This document shows positions 1 through 6,235 of a stretch of 9,611 nucleotides of DNA, piece after piece (positions within the stretch are counted from its first letter, which is position 1; each line of letters begins with the position of its first letter). The DNA is from Pseudomonadota bacterium (GTDB lineage Bacteria; Myxococcota_A; Polyangia; Polyangiales; Polyangiaceae). A program made the position numbers and the translations under genes. The notes under the pieces were generated by a model. That model ran no database searches. It was not told the origin of the DNA and saw only the letters and a program-made list of their open reading frames with translations. Location: positions 1 through 9,611 of the forward strand of contig JAEYOT010000888.1 in assembly GCA_023411445.1 (NCBI GenBank), written 5' to 3'.

Positions 1-1
1 G

Positions 2-2221
2 CCCAACGATGACGCGGAGAGTCTGTGGCAGCCAACCTTGGCCGAGGACATGGTCGCCGCGTTCCTGGACGAGTGCGCCGAGCGGACGGACGCGCTGTCC
101 GAGCGCCTGCTGCGGCTGGAGCACCACGCGACGGATCGCGAGCTGATCAGCGATATTTTCAGGGATTTGCACACGCTCAAGGGCGGCAGCGCCTTCGCCG
201 GTCTGACCAAGATGAACCGCGTCGCGCACGTGGCGGAGGATCTGATCGGCTCGCTCCGCGACGGCCGGCGCACCGTGGACCGCGCCGTGGTGGACGTGCT
301 GCTCGAGGCGCTGGACGCGCTGCGCGCGATCGTGAGCCGAGCTCGCGCCGGCCAGCGCATCGACGTGGACGTGCGCGGGCTGCTCGCGCGCCTGGCGGAT
401 CCCAGCTTGCCGCCGCCGGCGAGCCCAACCGTGCCCGCAACGAGCTCGGCCGAGCCAGCCCTCAGCGCCCCCGCCCCGCTCGCTGCGCGGAGCCCAACCG
501 GAGCGAGCGCACAGAGCACGCTGCGCATCGAGTTCGAGAAGGTGGATCACCTGCTCAACTTGGTCGGCGAGGTCGTGCTCGCGCGCGGCCGGCTCACCAG
601 CGCCAGCGAGGTGCAGGTCACGATCTTGCGCGAGGTCGCGGCGGTGCGAAAGCGTGTGGCAGCCGCGCCGGGTCTGAACGGCAGCGCAGCCGTGCTGGGC
701 GAAGAGCTGGAGCGGCTGGAGCGCGTCCTGCGCGAAACCTACGGCGAGGTGGAGCTCGGCCTGGGCGGCCTGGGGCTCGCCGTAGGCCAGCTGCGGGACA
801 CCGTGATGAAGCTGCGCATGGTGCCGATCGCGCGGCTTTTCTCGAAATACCAGCGCACCGTGCGCGAGCTGGCCGGCAAGCTGGGCAAGCAGATCGTGGT
901 GGAGCTGGAGGGCGAGAGCACGGAGCTCGACAAGGTACTGGTGGAGCGGCTGGAAGATCCGCTGCTGCACCTGGTCCGTAACGCCGCGGACCACGGCATC
1001 GAGCCGCCGGCAGAGCGCCTGGCAGCGGGCAAGCCGGTTAGCGGACGCATCGTGCTCTCCGCGGGTCAACGCGGCGGGCAGATCGTCGTCAGCATCCGCG
1101 ATGATGGTCGCGGGTTGGACGCGGAGAAGCTCAAGCGTAAAGCCGTAGAGAAGGGCCTGCTCAGCGCGGACGAGGCAGACGCGCTGGATACGGAGCAGGC
1201 GCACCAGCTCATCTTCAAGGCCGGCTTCTCCACCGCCCAGCAAGTGTCGGACGTCTCGGGCCGCGGCGTGGGGATGGACGTGGTGCGCGAGGCGATCGCG
1301 CGCTTGAAGGGCGAAATCCAGATCGACTCGCAGCCGGGCCAGGGCACCCTGCTCTCGCTGAGCTTGCCGCTCACGCTCGCTATCACACAGGTGCTGTCGG
1401 CACGCGTCGGCGGCGAGCTGGTGGCCATCCCGCTCGACGCGGTCGTCAGCGCTCAGGCCGTAAATCCTGGCGATTTGGAGCGCGTCGCCACGGGCGTCTG
1501 CGTGCGCTACGGCGGGCAACTCATCCCGGCCGTGGATCTGGCAGAGGTGCTCGGCTTGTCCGGCGGCGCGTCGCTCGGCGACGAGCAAGCCGCCGCTGTC
1601 GTGCTGGTGCGGCAAGGGCAAGCGGAGCTGGCGCTGCTGGTGCAGCAGGTGATCGGCCGGCACGAGGTGGTGATCAAGGCGCTGGGCCCGCTGCTGAGCG
1701 CGGCGCCCTGCACGGCAGGCGCCGCCCTGATCGGCGAGCGCATGGTCCTGGTGGTGGACTTGGCGGACGTCGCCGCGCGCGCCACCCGCGGTCGTGGTAG
1801 CGAGCTGCGCGCCCGCGCGCGCGCCGTCTCCAGCACGCGCGCCAAGATCTTGGTCGCGGAGGATAGCGCGCTGATCCGCGACGCCATCCAGCGCGAGCTC
1901 ACGCGCGCAGGCTTCGAGGTCACGGTGGCGGAGGACGGCGAGGAGGCCTTGCGGCTCGCCCGCGAGCAGCGCTTCGACGCCGTCTCCAGCGACGTGATGA
2001 TGCCCAAGCTGGATGGCTACGAGCTGGTGCGCGCGCTGCGCCAAGAGCCCGCCTACATGCAAGTGCCGATCGTGATGGTCACCAGTAAGGATGCCCGCAT
2101 CGACGCCATCAAGGGCTACGACGCCGGGGCCGACGCCTACCTGGCCAAGCCGGCCGAAGCGGACGAGCTGGTCCGCACCTTGGACGCTCTGCTGCGACGA
2201 AACGGCAAAAACCCCGGCTAG
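2..2221 (+). CDS. CheA-type hybrid histidine kinase with C-terminal receiver, 5' end outside window
   Basis: This is a chemotaxis-like signalling kinase. It would autophosphorylate an N-terminal HPt histidine and pass phosphate to receivers, including its own. Residues are counted from the TTG at 38. The HPt domain (about 1-110) has its phospho-acceptor His45 in LHTLKGGSAFAG. A Pro/Ala-rich linker (about 117-158) follows, with no recognisable P2 CheY-binding domain. The dimerisation domain starts near 161 (STLRIEFEKVDHLLNLVGE). The ATPase domain carries the N box LVRNAADHGIE (312-322), DDGRG (355-359) and GRGVGMD (about 409-415). A CheW-like domain spans about 450-590. The receiver (602-724) has E608/D609, phospho-acceptor D652 in SDVMMP, T682 and K704. 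The frame is open to the left edge with coding-like codons and no Shine-Dalgarno before TTG38 or ATG50, so the true start is probably upstream. The architecture resembles FrzE-like hybrids, but no che/frz neighbours are visible to assign a pathway. Confidence 0.93.
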   Translation, partial: PNDDAESLWQPTLAEDMVAAFLDECAERTDALSERLLRLEHHATDRELISDIFRDLHTLKGGSAFAGLTKMNRVAHVAEDLIGSLRDGRRTVDRAVVDVLLEALDALRAIVSRARAGQRIDVDVRGLLARLADPSLPPPASPTVPATSSAEPALSAPAPLAARSPTGASAQSTLRIEFEKVDHLLNLVGEVVLARGRLTSASEVQVTILREVAAVRKRVAAAPGLNGSAAVLGEELERLERVLRETYGEVELGLGGLGLAVGQLRDTVMKLRMVPIARLFSKYQRTVRELAGKLGKQIVVELEGESTELDKVLVERLEDPLLHLVRNAADHGIEPPAERLAAGKPVSGRIVLSAGQRGGQIVVSIRDDGRGLDAEKLKRKAVEKGLLSADEADALDTEQAHQLIFKAGFSTAQQVSDVSGRGVGMDVVREAIARLKGEIQIDSQPGQGTLLSLSLPLTLAITQVLSARVGGELVAIPLDAVVSAQAVNPGDLERVATGVCVRYGGQLIPAVDLAEVLGLSGGASLGDEQAAAVVLVRQGQAELALLVQQVIGRHEVVIKALGPLLSAAPCTAGAALIGERMVLVVDLADVAARATRGRGSELRARARAVSSTRAKILVAEDSALIRDAIQRELTRAGFEVTVAEDGEEALRLAREQRFDAVSSDVMMPKLDGYELVRALRQEPAYMQVPIVMVTSKDARIDAIKGYDAGADAYLAKPAEADELVRTLDALLRRNGKNPG

Positions 2222-2250
2222 ACGGGCCTCTGGCGCCGCTGTGGCTCACG

Positions 2251-2279
2251 CTTCCAGCGCCATGGATCCGTGCTAGGGT
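2251..2279 (+). promoter_or_regulatory. possible metK promoter
   Basis: The 124-bp gap between the kinase stop and metK holds an extended -10-like element, TGCTAGGGT (2271-2279). A poor -35-like CTTCCA (2251-2256) lies 17 bp upstream. The match to the sigma-70 consensus is partial, about 3 of 6 in each box, so this is only a candidate. The gap length and the unrelated functions suggest that metK has its own promoter. Confidence 0.3.
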
Positions 2280-2293
2280 CCGCCCGGTTTTTC

Positions 2294-2339
2294 CCCAGGG
2301 CCGGTGTGGTCCTGGGTCACGCGCCGCAAAGCGCCGGAG
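2294..2339 (+). promoter_or_regulatory. metK leader hairpin and ribosome binding site
   Basis: CCCAGG (2294-2299) and CCTGGG (2311-2316) form a perfect 6-bp stem with an 11-nt loop. The loop contains CCGG (2301-2304). This is complementary to CCGG at 2334-2337, which overlaps the Shine-Dalgarno GGAG (2336-2339) located 6 nt before the metK ATG. A loop-SD pseudoknot is therefore possible. The ribosome binding site is well supported. The regulatory reading is speculative, because the loop match is only 4 bp and GC-rich. Confidence 0.4.
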
Positions 2340-2345
2340 CAACTC

Positions 2346-3614
2346 ATGAGTCGTTATCTGTTCACTTCCGAGTCCGTCACCGAAGGCCATCCAGACAAGG
2401 TGAGCGACGCCGTCTCCGACGCCGTGCTCGACGCCGCGCTCGCCGGCGACAAGAACAGCCGCGTCGCGTGCGAGACGCTGTGCAAGACGGGCTTCGTGGT
2501 GCTCGCCGGCGAAATCACCACCAAGGCCAGCATCGACTTCGGCAAGGTGGCGCGCAACGCCATCAAGGACATCGGCTACACCAGCTCGGAGATGGGCTTC
2601 GACGCGGACACCTGCGGCATCCTGATCGCGGTCGAGCCGCAGTCGCCGGACATCTCACAGGGCGTCACCGAGGGTGAGGGTCTGTTCAAGGAGCAGGGCG
2701 CGGGCGACCAGGGCCTGATGTTCGGCTACGCCTGCGACGAGACGCCGGAGCTCATGCCGGCCCCCATCATGTACGCGCACCAGCTGGCCAAGCAGCTCGC
2801 GGCCGTGCGCAAGAAGAACCAGGTGGACTTTTTGCGACCGGACGGCAAGAGCCAGGTCACCGTCGAGTACGAAAACGACGTGCCCAAGCGCATCGAGACG
2901 GTCGTGATCTCGACGCAGCACTCCGAGAGCGTGAAGCACAAGACGCTCAAGGAGGCCGTGATGGAGCTGGTCGTGAAGAAGATCCTGCCGAAGGATCTGC
3001 TCGACAAGAACACCAAGTACTTCATCAACCCGACCGGTCGCTTCGTGATTGGCGGCCCTTGCGGCGATGCCGGCCTCACCGGCCGCAAGATCATCGTGGA
3101 CACCTACGGCGGCATGGGTCGCCACGGCGGCGGCGCCTTCAGCGGTAAGGATCCGTCGAAGGTGGATCGCTCCGCCTGCTACTACGCGCGCTTCGTCGCC
3201 AAGAACGTGGTCGCCGCTGGCCTGGCCAAGAAGTGCGAAGTGCAGGTCGCGTACGCCATCGGCGTGGCCAAGCCCATGGGCGTGTACGTGCACACCTTCG
3301 GCACCGGCAAGCTGGACGACGAGAAGCTCGCCGCCTACATCGCGGAGAAGTTCGACTTCCGCCCGCGCGCCCTGATCGAGGAGCTGGATCTGCTCCGCCC
3401 CGTCTACCGCCCCACCGCCGCCTACGGTCACTTCGGTCGCGCGGAGTTCTCATGGGAGAAGACGAGCCGCGCCAAGCAGCTGGCGGCGGATCTCGGCGGC
3501 ACCCTGCTCAAGGGCCACGGCCTCAACGGCGTCGCCAACGGCAGCGCCAAGGCCCCGGCGAAGAAGCCGGCCGCCAAGGGTAAGGGCAAGGGCGGCGCTC
3601 GCGCGTCGGCCTGA
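2346..3614 (+). CDS. metK: S-adenosylmethionine synthetase
   Basis: This enzyme makes S-adenosylmethionine from methionine and ATP and releases phosphate and pyrophosphate. It is cytosolic and essential for methylation. Recognisable family motifs are GHPDK (14-18) near the N-terminus, GAGDQG (118-123) at the ATP site, and the Gly-rich phosphate loop GGGAFSGKD (261-269) followed by [13 protein letters not shown]. The ATG at 2346 is chosen because GGAG lies 6 nt upstream and the protein begins with the family-typical [18 protein letters not shown]. An in-frame GTG-type start at 2304 would add 14 atypical residues. The product is 422 aa, longer than the usual roughly 385-400. The excess is a basic, low-complexity C-terminal tail (about 400-422) rich in Lys, Ala, Pro and Gly. 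The gene converges on the MarR gene with 4 bp between stop codons, leaving no room for separate terminators. Confidence 0.98.
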   Translation: MSRYLFTSESVTEGHPDKVSDAVSDAVLDAALAGDKNSRVACETLCKTGFVVLAGEITTKASIDFGKVARNAIKDIGYTSSEMGFDADTCGILIAVEPQSPDISQGVTEGEGLFKEQGAGDQGLMFGYACDETPELMPAPIMYAHQLAKQLAAVRKKNQVDFLRPDGKSQVTVEYENDVPKRIETVVISTQHSESVKHKTLKEAVMELVVKKILPKDLLDKNTKYFINPTGRFVIGGPCGDAGLTGRKIIVDTYGGMGRHGGGAFSGKDPSKVDRSACYYARFVAKNVVAAGLAKKCEVQVAYAIGVAKPMGVYVHTFGTGKLDDEKLAAYIAEKFDFRPRALIEELDLLRPVYRPTAAYGHFGRAEFSWEKTSRAKQLAADLGGTLLKGHGLNGVANGSAKAPAKKPAAKGKGKGGARASA

Positions 3615-3618
3615 TAGC

Positions 3619-4080
3619 TCAGCCCGTTAGCGCCTTCTCCAAGGCCAAAAGCGCCGTGTGCAGCTCCTGCATACGGCGCTTTCCAATTTTGTCGCACAGC
3701 TCCCGCTCCAGCTCGCTCAGCACCGAAAGGCCCTGCAGCAGGCTGCGCTCCCCTTTCGGCGTGAAGCGAACCAGCTTGGCGCGACCATCGTTCGGATCGG
3801 CCACCTGCTCCACCACGCCCCACTCCTCCAGCTCCGTGACCAGTTGGCTCACGGCCTGCTTGCTCACCCCGAGCTTCTTCGCCAGCTCCGCGCCCCGCAC
3901 CCCCTCCGAGCTCAGGTGCGGCAAGAGCGACGTGTGAGCCGCGCGTAGCGGCGGCGCACCGGGCCGCGCGCTCACGCGCTCGAGCGCGCGCGCGTTGACG
4001 ATGCGGGCGCACTTGAAGAGCAGCTGCGCGACGCTCTCGCGCTTCAGTCGTTCGAACGCGTCCGGATCGAGCGTCTTCAA
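3619..4080 (-). CDS. MarR-family transcriptional regulator
   Basis: This 153-aa protein has the size and layout of a MarR winged helix-turn-helix dimer. Helical dimerisation segments (about 7-35 and 115-150) flank the DNA-binding domain. The helix-turn-helix runs through GAELAKKLGVSKQAVSQLV (63-81), with the recognition helix from about 73. The wing shows the typical D-x-R pattern in DPNDGRAKLVRFTPKG (95-110). The start is TTG at 4080, whose bases overlap the hydrolase stop as TTGA, so the two genes are probably translationally coupled. No good Shine-Dalgarno is visible, and no ATG occurs until near the C-terminus. The gene is second in a two-gene unit with the hydrolase. Because MarR proteins often repress their own operon, the inverted repeats upstream of the hydrolase are its likely targets. 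The ligand is unknown. Confidence 0.92.
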   Translation of the reverse strand: MKTLDPDAFERLKRESVAQLLFKCARIVNARALERVSARPGAPPLRAAHTSLLPHLSSEGVRGAELAKKLGVSKQAVSQLVTELEEWGVVEQVADPNDGRAKLVRFTPKGERSLLQGLSVLSELERELCDKIGKRRMQELHTALLALEKALTG

Positions 4081-5003
4081 GCGCTGGCGAGCTTACCTTG
4101 CGGCGCCGAGCTGCGCGGCAAAAACCCGTCCAGCAGCCGGCCCAGCTCCTCGGGCGCCTCTTCTTGCGGCCAGTGCCCTACCCCCGCAAGCTCCCTCACC
4201 TCTGCGCCAGGCAGCGCCTCGCGGAAGCGAGCCAGCACCGCGGGTGGCAGCGCACGATCCGCCATGCCCCACACGATCAAGCTGGGAGTGTGCGCAAGCG
4301 CCGCCCGAGCCTGCCACAGCCGCTCGAAGCTGCTCCGCGAGGCCAAGAGCGCGTGAGCGAGCCGCCACAGCACGCGCTCGCGCTCGTCACGCCCAGGGAA
4401 CGGCGCCAAGTACTGCGTGTGGATCTCGCGCGTGAGCTTCTCCCGTTGACCAAAGGCGTACGGCATGAGCAGCCGCAGCGAGACGTTCAGCCAGCGGTAC
4501 AGGAAGCGACCCAGCCAGGACCCCATCCAGCGCGCGCCCTGCGCCACCTTCGGATCCTCAGCCAGGTGCCACATCCAGCTGTTGAGCACCACCAGGCTGC
4601 TGACCTGCGCCGGCTCCTCGACGGCCAGCGGCAGCGCGATGGGTCCGCCGTAGTCGTGCACCACTAGGGCGAAGCGCGTGAGGCCCAAGCCGCTCACCAC
4701 CTCGCGCAGCACTCGTGCGTGAGCTTCCGGGGTGTACGCGAAATCGCGCGGCCGCTCGGAGAGGCCGAAGCCCAAATGGTCGAGCGCGATCACCCGCCGC
4801 GACCGCGCCAGCACCGGGATGAGCTTGCGATACTCGAAGGACCAGCTGGGCGTGCCGTGAACGAGCAGCACCACCTCCCCGTCCCGCGGCCCCTCGTCCA
4901 CGTAGTGAATGCGGCCCTGGCTGGTCTGCAGCCAGCGCGCCTGAAACGGAAAAGCCTCACGATCCAGCCACTTAGGCGTCGCGATCTCGATTTGGTCAAT
5001 CAT
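4077..5003 (-). CDS. alpha/beta hydrolase, haloalkane dehalogenase/epoxide hydrolase-like
   Basis: This 308-aa alpha/beta-fold hydrolase has a complete candidate triad: nucleophile Asp117 in VVHDYGG, acid Asp249 in WGMADRALPP and His277 in GVGHWPQEEAPE. The oxyanion-hole motif HGTPSWSFEYR (49-59) and DHLGFGLSERP (75-85) match the haloalkane dehalogenase/epoxide hydrolase branch, which uses an Asp nucleophile to form an ester intermediate. A cap domain spans roughly 140-230. The residue after the nucleophile is Tyr118, where haloalkane dehalogenases carry the halide-stabilising Trp, so dehalogenase activity is doubtful and the substrate is unknown. No signal peptide is seen. The ATG at 5003 has no Shine-Dalgarno and sits inside an operator-like palindrome, so the transcript could be leaderless. 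The stop overlaps the MarR start by four bases, suggesting an inducible hydrolase with its own regulator. Confidence 0.9.
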   Translation of the reverse strand: MIDQIEIATPKWLDREAFPFQARWLQTSQGRIHYVDEGPRDGEVVLLVHGTPSWSFEYRKLIPVLARSRRVIALDHLGFGLSERPRDFAYTPEAHARVLREVVSGLGLTRFALVVHDYGGPIALPLAVEEPAQVSSLVVLNSWMWHLAEDPKVAQGARWMGSWLGRFLYRWLNVSLRLLMPYAFGQREKLTREIHTQYLAPFPGRDERERVLWRLAHALLASRSSFERLWQARAALAHTPSLIVWGMADRALPPAVLARFREALPGAEVRELAGVGHWPQEEAPEELGRLLDGFLPRSSAPQGKLASA

Positions 5004-5062
5004 ACTTGACTATCTGCAGCACGCTGGCGCATTAGTCAAGTCTGCTTGACCAATTGACCAAA
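4991..5062. promoter_or_regulatory. MarR-type operator array (compound inverted repeat)
   Basis: Five TTGAC half-sites lie in 72 bp. Two form palindromes of the form GTCAA-N6-TTGAC, at 4995-5010 and 5035-5050, with centres exactly 40 bp apart. A fifth half-site is at 5054-5058. Flanks are conserved too. TTTGGTCAAT (4991-5000) is the exact inverse of ATTGACCAAA (5053-5062), and ACTTGACTA (5004-5012) is the exact inverse of TAGTCAAGT (5033-5041). The array covers the hydrolase start codon and upstream region. The adjacent MarR protein is the natural candidate binder, but this assignment is inferred from proximity and site shape. Confidence 0.75.
5009..5039 (-). promoter_or_regulatory. candidate promoter of hydrolase-marR operon
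   Basis: On the minus strand a near-consensus -35, TTGACT (bases 5039-5034), is followed by weak -10 candidates: CAGATA after 17 bp or GATAGT after 19 bp. Transcription from either would begin at or within a few bases of the ATG at 5003, consistent with the missing Shine-Dalgarno. The -35 is part of the inner palindrome, so a bound repressor would block it. Confidence 0.4.
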
Positions 5063-5081
5063 CAGGGATCCCACGAGACCA

Positions 5082-5097
5082 CCGAGCAGCGGCTCAG
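5082..5097 (-). terminator. weak hairpin at end of diguanylate cyclase gene
   Basis: On the minus strand CTGAGC and GCTCGG pair (6 bp including one G-T wobble) around a 4-nt loop, and the stem includes the TGA stop. No T-rich tract follows, so this is at best a weak terminator or a stabilising 3' structure. Confidence 0.2.
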
Positions 5098-6044
5098 CCG
5101 ACCGGGCGCACGCAGTTACGACCGGCGCCCTTGGCCGCGTATAGCTGCGCGTCCGCTCGATCGAACAGGCGCTCCGCCTCTTCGTCACGGCCCAGCTGCG
5201 CCACACCGGCGCTGACCGTGACCGGCAGCTTCTTGTCCTCGAACGCGTAGGGCTCGCGCATCACGGCGCGGCGCAGCGCTTCCGCTCGCTGGAGCGCGCT
5301 CGGTAGATCCGTATCGTCGCACAGCACGGCGAACTCCTCGCCGCCCACGCGCCCGAACAGCTCGTTCGGGCGGAGCACGGCTTGCACCGCGGCGGTGGCG
5401 CCGCACAGCACGGCGTCACCCGCCATGTGACCGTAGGTGTCGTTGATCTTCTTGAAGTGATCCAAGTCGAACACGATCAATGAGAGGGCGCGCGCCGACC
5501 CAGTCGCCGTGAACACGGCGAGCCGCAGGCTCTCGTCGAAGTGCCGCTTGTTGAAGATGTTCGTGAGCGGGTCGAAACGCATCAGACGCTGCACCTCCTC
5601 GTGGTACGCGCCTTCGATGTTGCCGCCGGCGATGTACTTGAGCAGGGCCTTGCCGATGCCGATGCGGTCCCCGTCCTTGAGCAACCGCTCCTTGACCTTG
5701 ACGCCGTTTACGTACGTGCCATTGGTTGAATCCAGATCCACCAGCCGGTGGCCGCCGCCAAACCGCTCGATACGCGCGTGTTTTCGGCTCACCGAGTCCG
5801 CGTCCAGGATCAGCCCTGCCGCGGAGCCTCGCCCCACGTCCACCGGAGCATCCCCCAGCACGAGGCGATGACCGAGGCGGTTGCCGGACAGCACCAGCAC
5901 GAGCGCGCGCTGCTCCGCCGCCACACGGATGAGCGTGCCCATGTCGCGCGAGATGGTCACCTCGAGCGTGGACTCGTAGTTGTCTTCGGGTTCGGGCAAA
6001 GTCGAAAGGCTGCGGCTCGTGTGCCGCAGCAGCTCCATCAGCAT
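5094..6044 (-). CDS. FHA-GGDEF diguanylate cyclase
   Basis: This protein is predicted to make cyclic di-GMP from two GTP, with an FHA domain that would bind a phosphothreonine partner. Residues are counted from the ATG at 6044 (316 aa). The FHA domain (about 47-137) has VGRG (70-73), SRKH (86-89) and TNGTYVNG (107-114). The GGDEF domain (about 153-316) starts at DPLTNIFNKRHF and has FDLDHFKKIND (192-202) and active-site GGEEF (234-238), so catalysis looks intact. The inhibitory-site position reads RPNE (225-228) instead of RxxD. No membrane segment or signal peptide is seen, so it is likely cytosolic. The frame continues to a GTG at 6119, but codons 6045-6119 have many A/T third positions, unlike the gene, and hold a copy of the operator half-site, so the downstream ATG is preferred. 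Neither start has a good Shine-Dalgarno. A Ser/Thr kinase about 2.5 kb away could in principle supply phosphothreonine, but that link is speculative. Confidence 0.9.
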   Translation of the reverse strand: MLMELLRHTSRSLSTLPEPEDNYESTLEVTISRDMGTLIRVAAEQRALVLVLSGNRLGHRLVLGDAPVDVGRGSAAGLILDADSVSRKHARIERFGGGHRLVDLDSTNGTYVNGVKVKERLLKDGDRIGIGKALLKYIAGGNIEGAYHEEVQRLMRFDPLTNIFNKRHFDESLRLAVFTATGSARALSLIVFDLDHFKKINDTYGHMAGDAVLCGATAAVQAVLRPNELFGRVGGEEFAVLCDDTDLPSALQRAEALRRAVMREPYAFEDKKLPVTVSAGVAQLGRDEEAERLFDRADAQLYAAKGAGRNCVRPVG

Positions 6045-6080
6045 ACCAAACGCTCGAATGCTTCCAACTCGCGGCGACAC

Positions 6081-6090
6081 ATTGACCAAA
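6081..6090. promoter_or_regulatory. isolated copy of the TTGAC operator half-site
   Basis: ATTGACCAAA here is identical over 10 bases to 5053-5062 and to the reverse complement of 4991-5000. It lies 36 bp upstream of the preferred diguanylate cyclase ATG. There is no partner GTCAA at the 6-bp spacing, so this is a half-site only and may be coincidental. Confidence 0.3.
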
Positions 6091-6193
6091 ATCCGCGTAG
6101 TGGCGTCAGATGCAGCCACCTGCGGCTTGGGTAGTCGCGCACACTACATGTACGCAACGTTCCCACACCCCGCGCCACGTTCCTTCACTTCAC

Positions 6194-6212
6194 GCACCTA
6201 GCGTGCAGGTGC
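6194..6212 (-). terminator. hairpin downstream of glnA
   Basis: GCACCT (6194-6199) and AGGTGC (6207-6212) form a perfect 6-bp stem with a 7-nt loop, 24 bp after the glnA stop. No T tract follows on the minus strand, so intrinsic termination is doubtful. The rest of the roughly 190-bp gap between glnA and the cyclase holds a direct repeat ACGTTCC at 6157-6163 and 6177-6183, spaced 20 bp. Confidence 0.25.
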
Positions 6213-6235
6213 CGAGTCTGGGCGCGCGGCGTCGT

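Noticed and set aside
25..981. Arg/Ala-rich plus-strand frame overlapping the hybrid kinase
   Set aside because: Its composition is typical of an out-of-frame reading of GC-rich coding DNA. The HPt and kinase motifs lie in the other frame.
2655..3431. Long minus-strand frame (258 codons) inside metK
   Set aside because: It is a shadow of metK with low-complexity hydrophobic and His-rich composition and no ribosome binding site.
4077..5003. Naming the hydrolase a haloalkane dehalogenase (dhaA/dhlA)
   Set aside because: The halide-binding Trp next to the nucleophile is Tyr, so the specific activity cannot be claimed.
4991..5062. Reading the inverted repeats as ends of a transposon or an attachment site
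   Set aside because: There is no transposase or target duplication, the repeats lie within a 72-bp span and overlap a start codon, and a MarR gene is in the same operon. An operator is the simpler explanation.
5065..5074. GGGATCCC palindrome near the end of the diguanylate cyclase gene
   Set aside because: It is a short 8-bp palindrome (a BamHI-type site) with no T tract and no repeat partner, so it is expected by chance.
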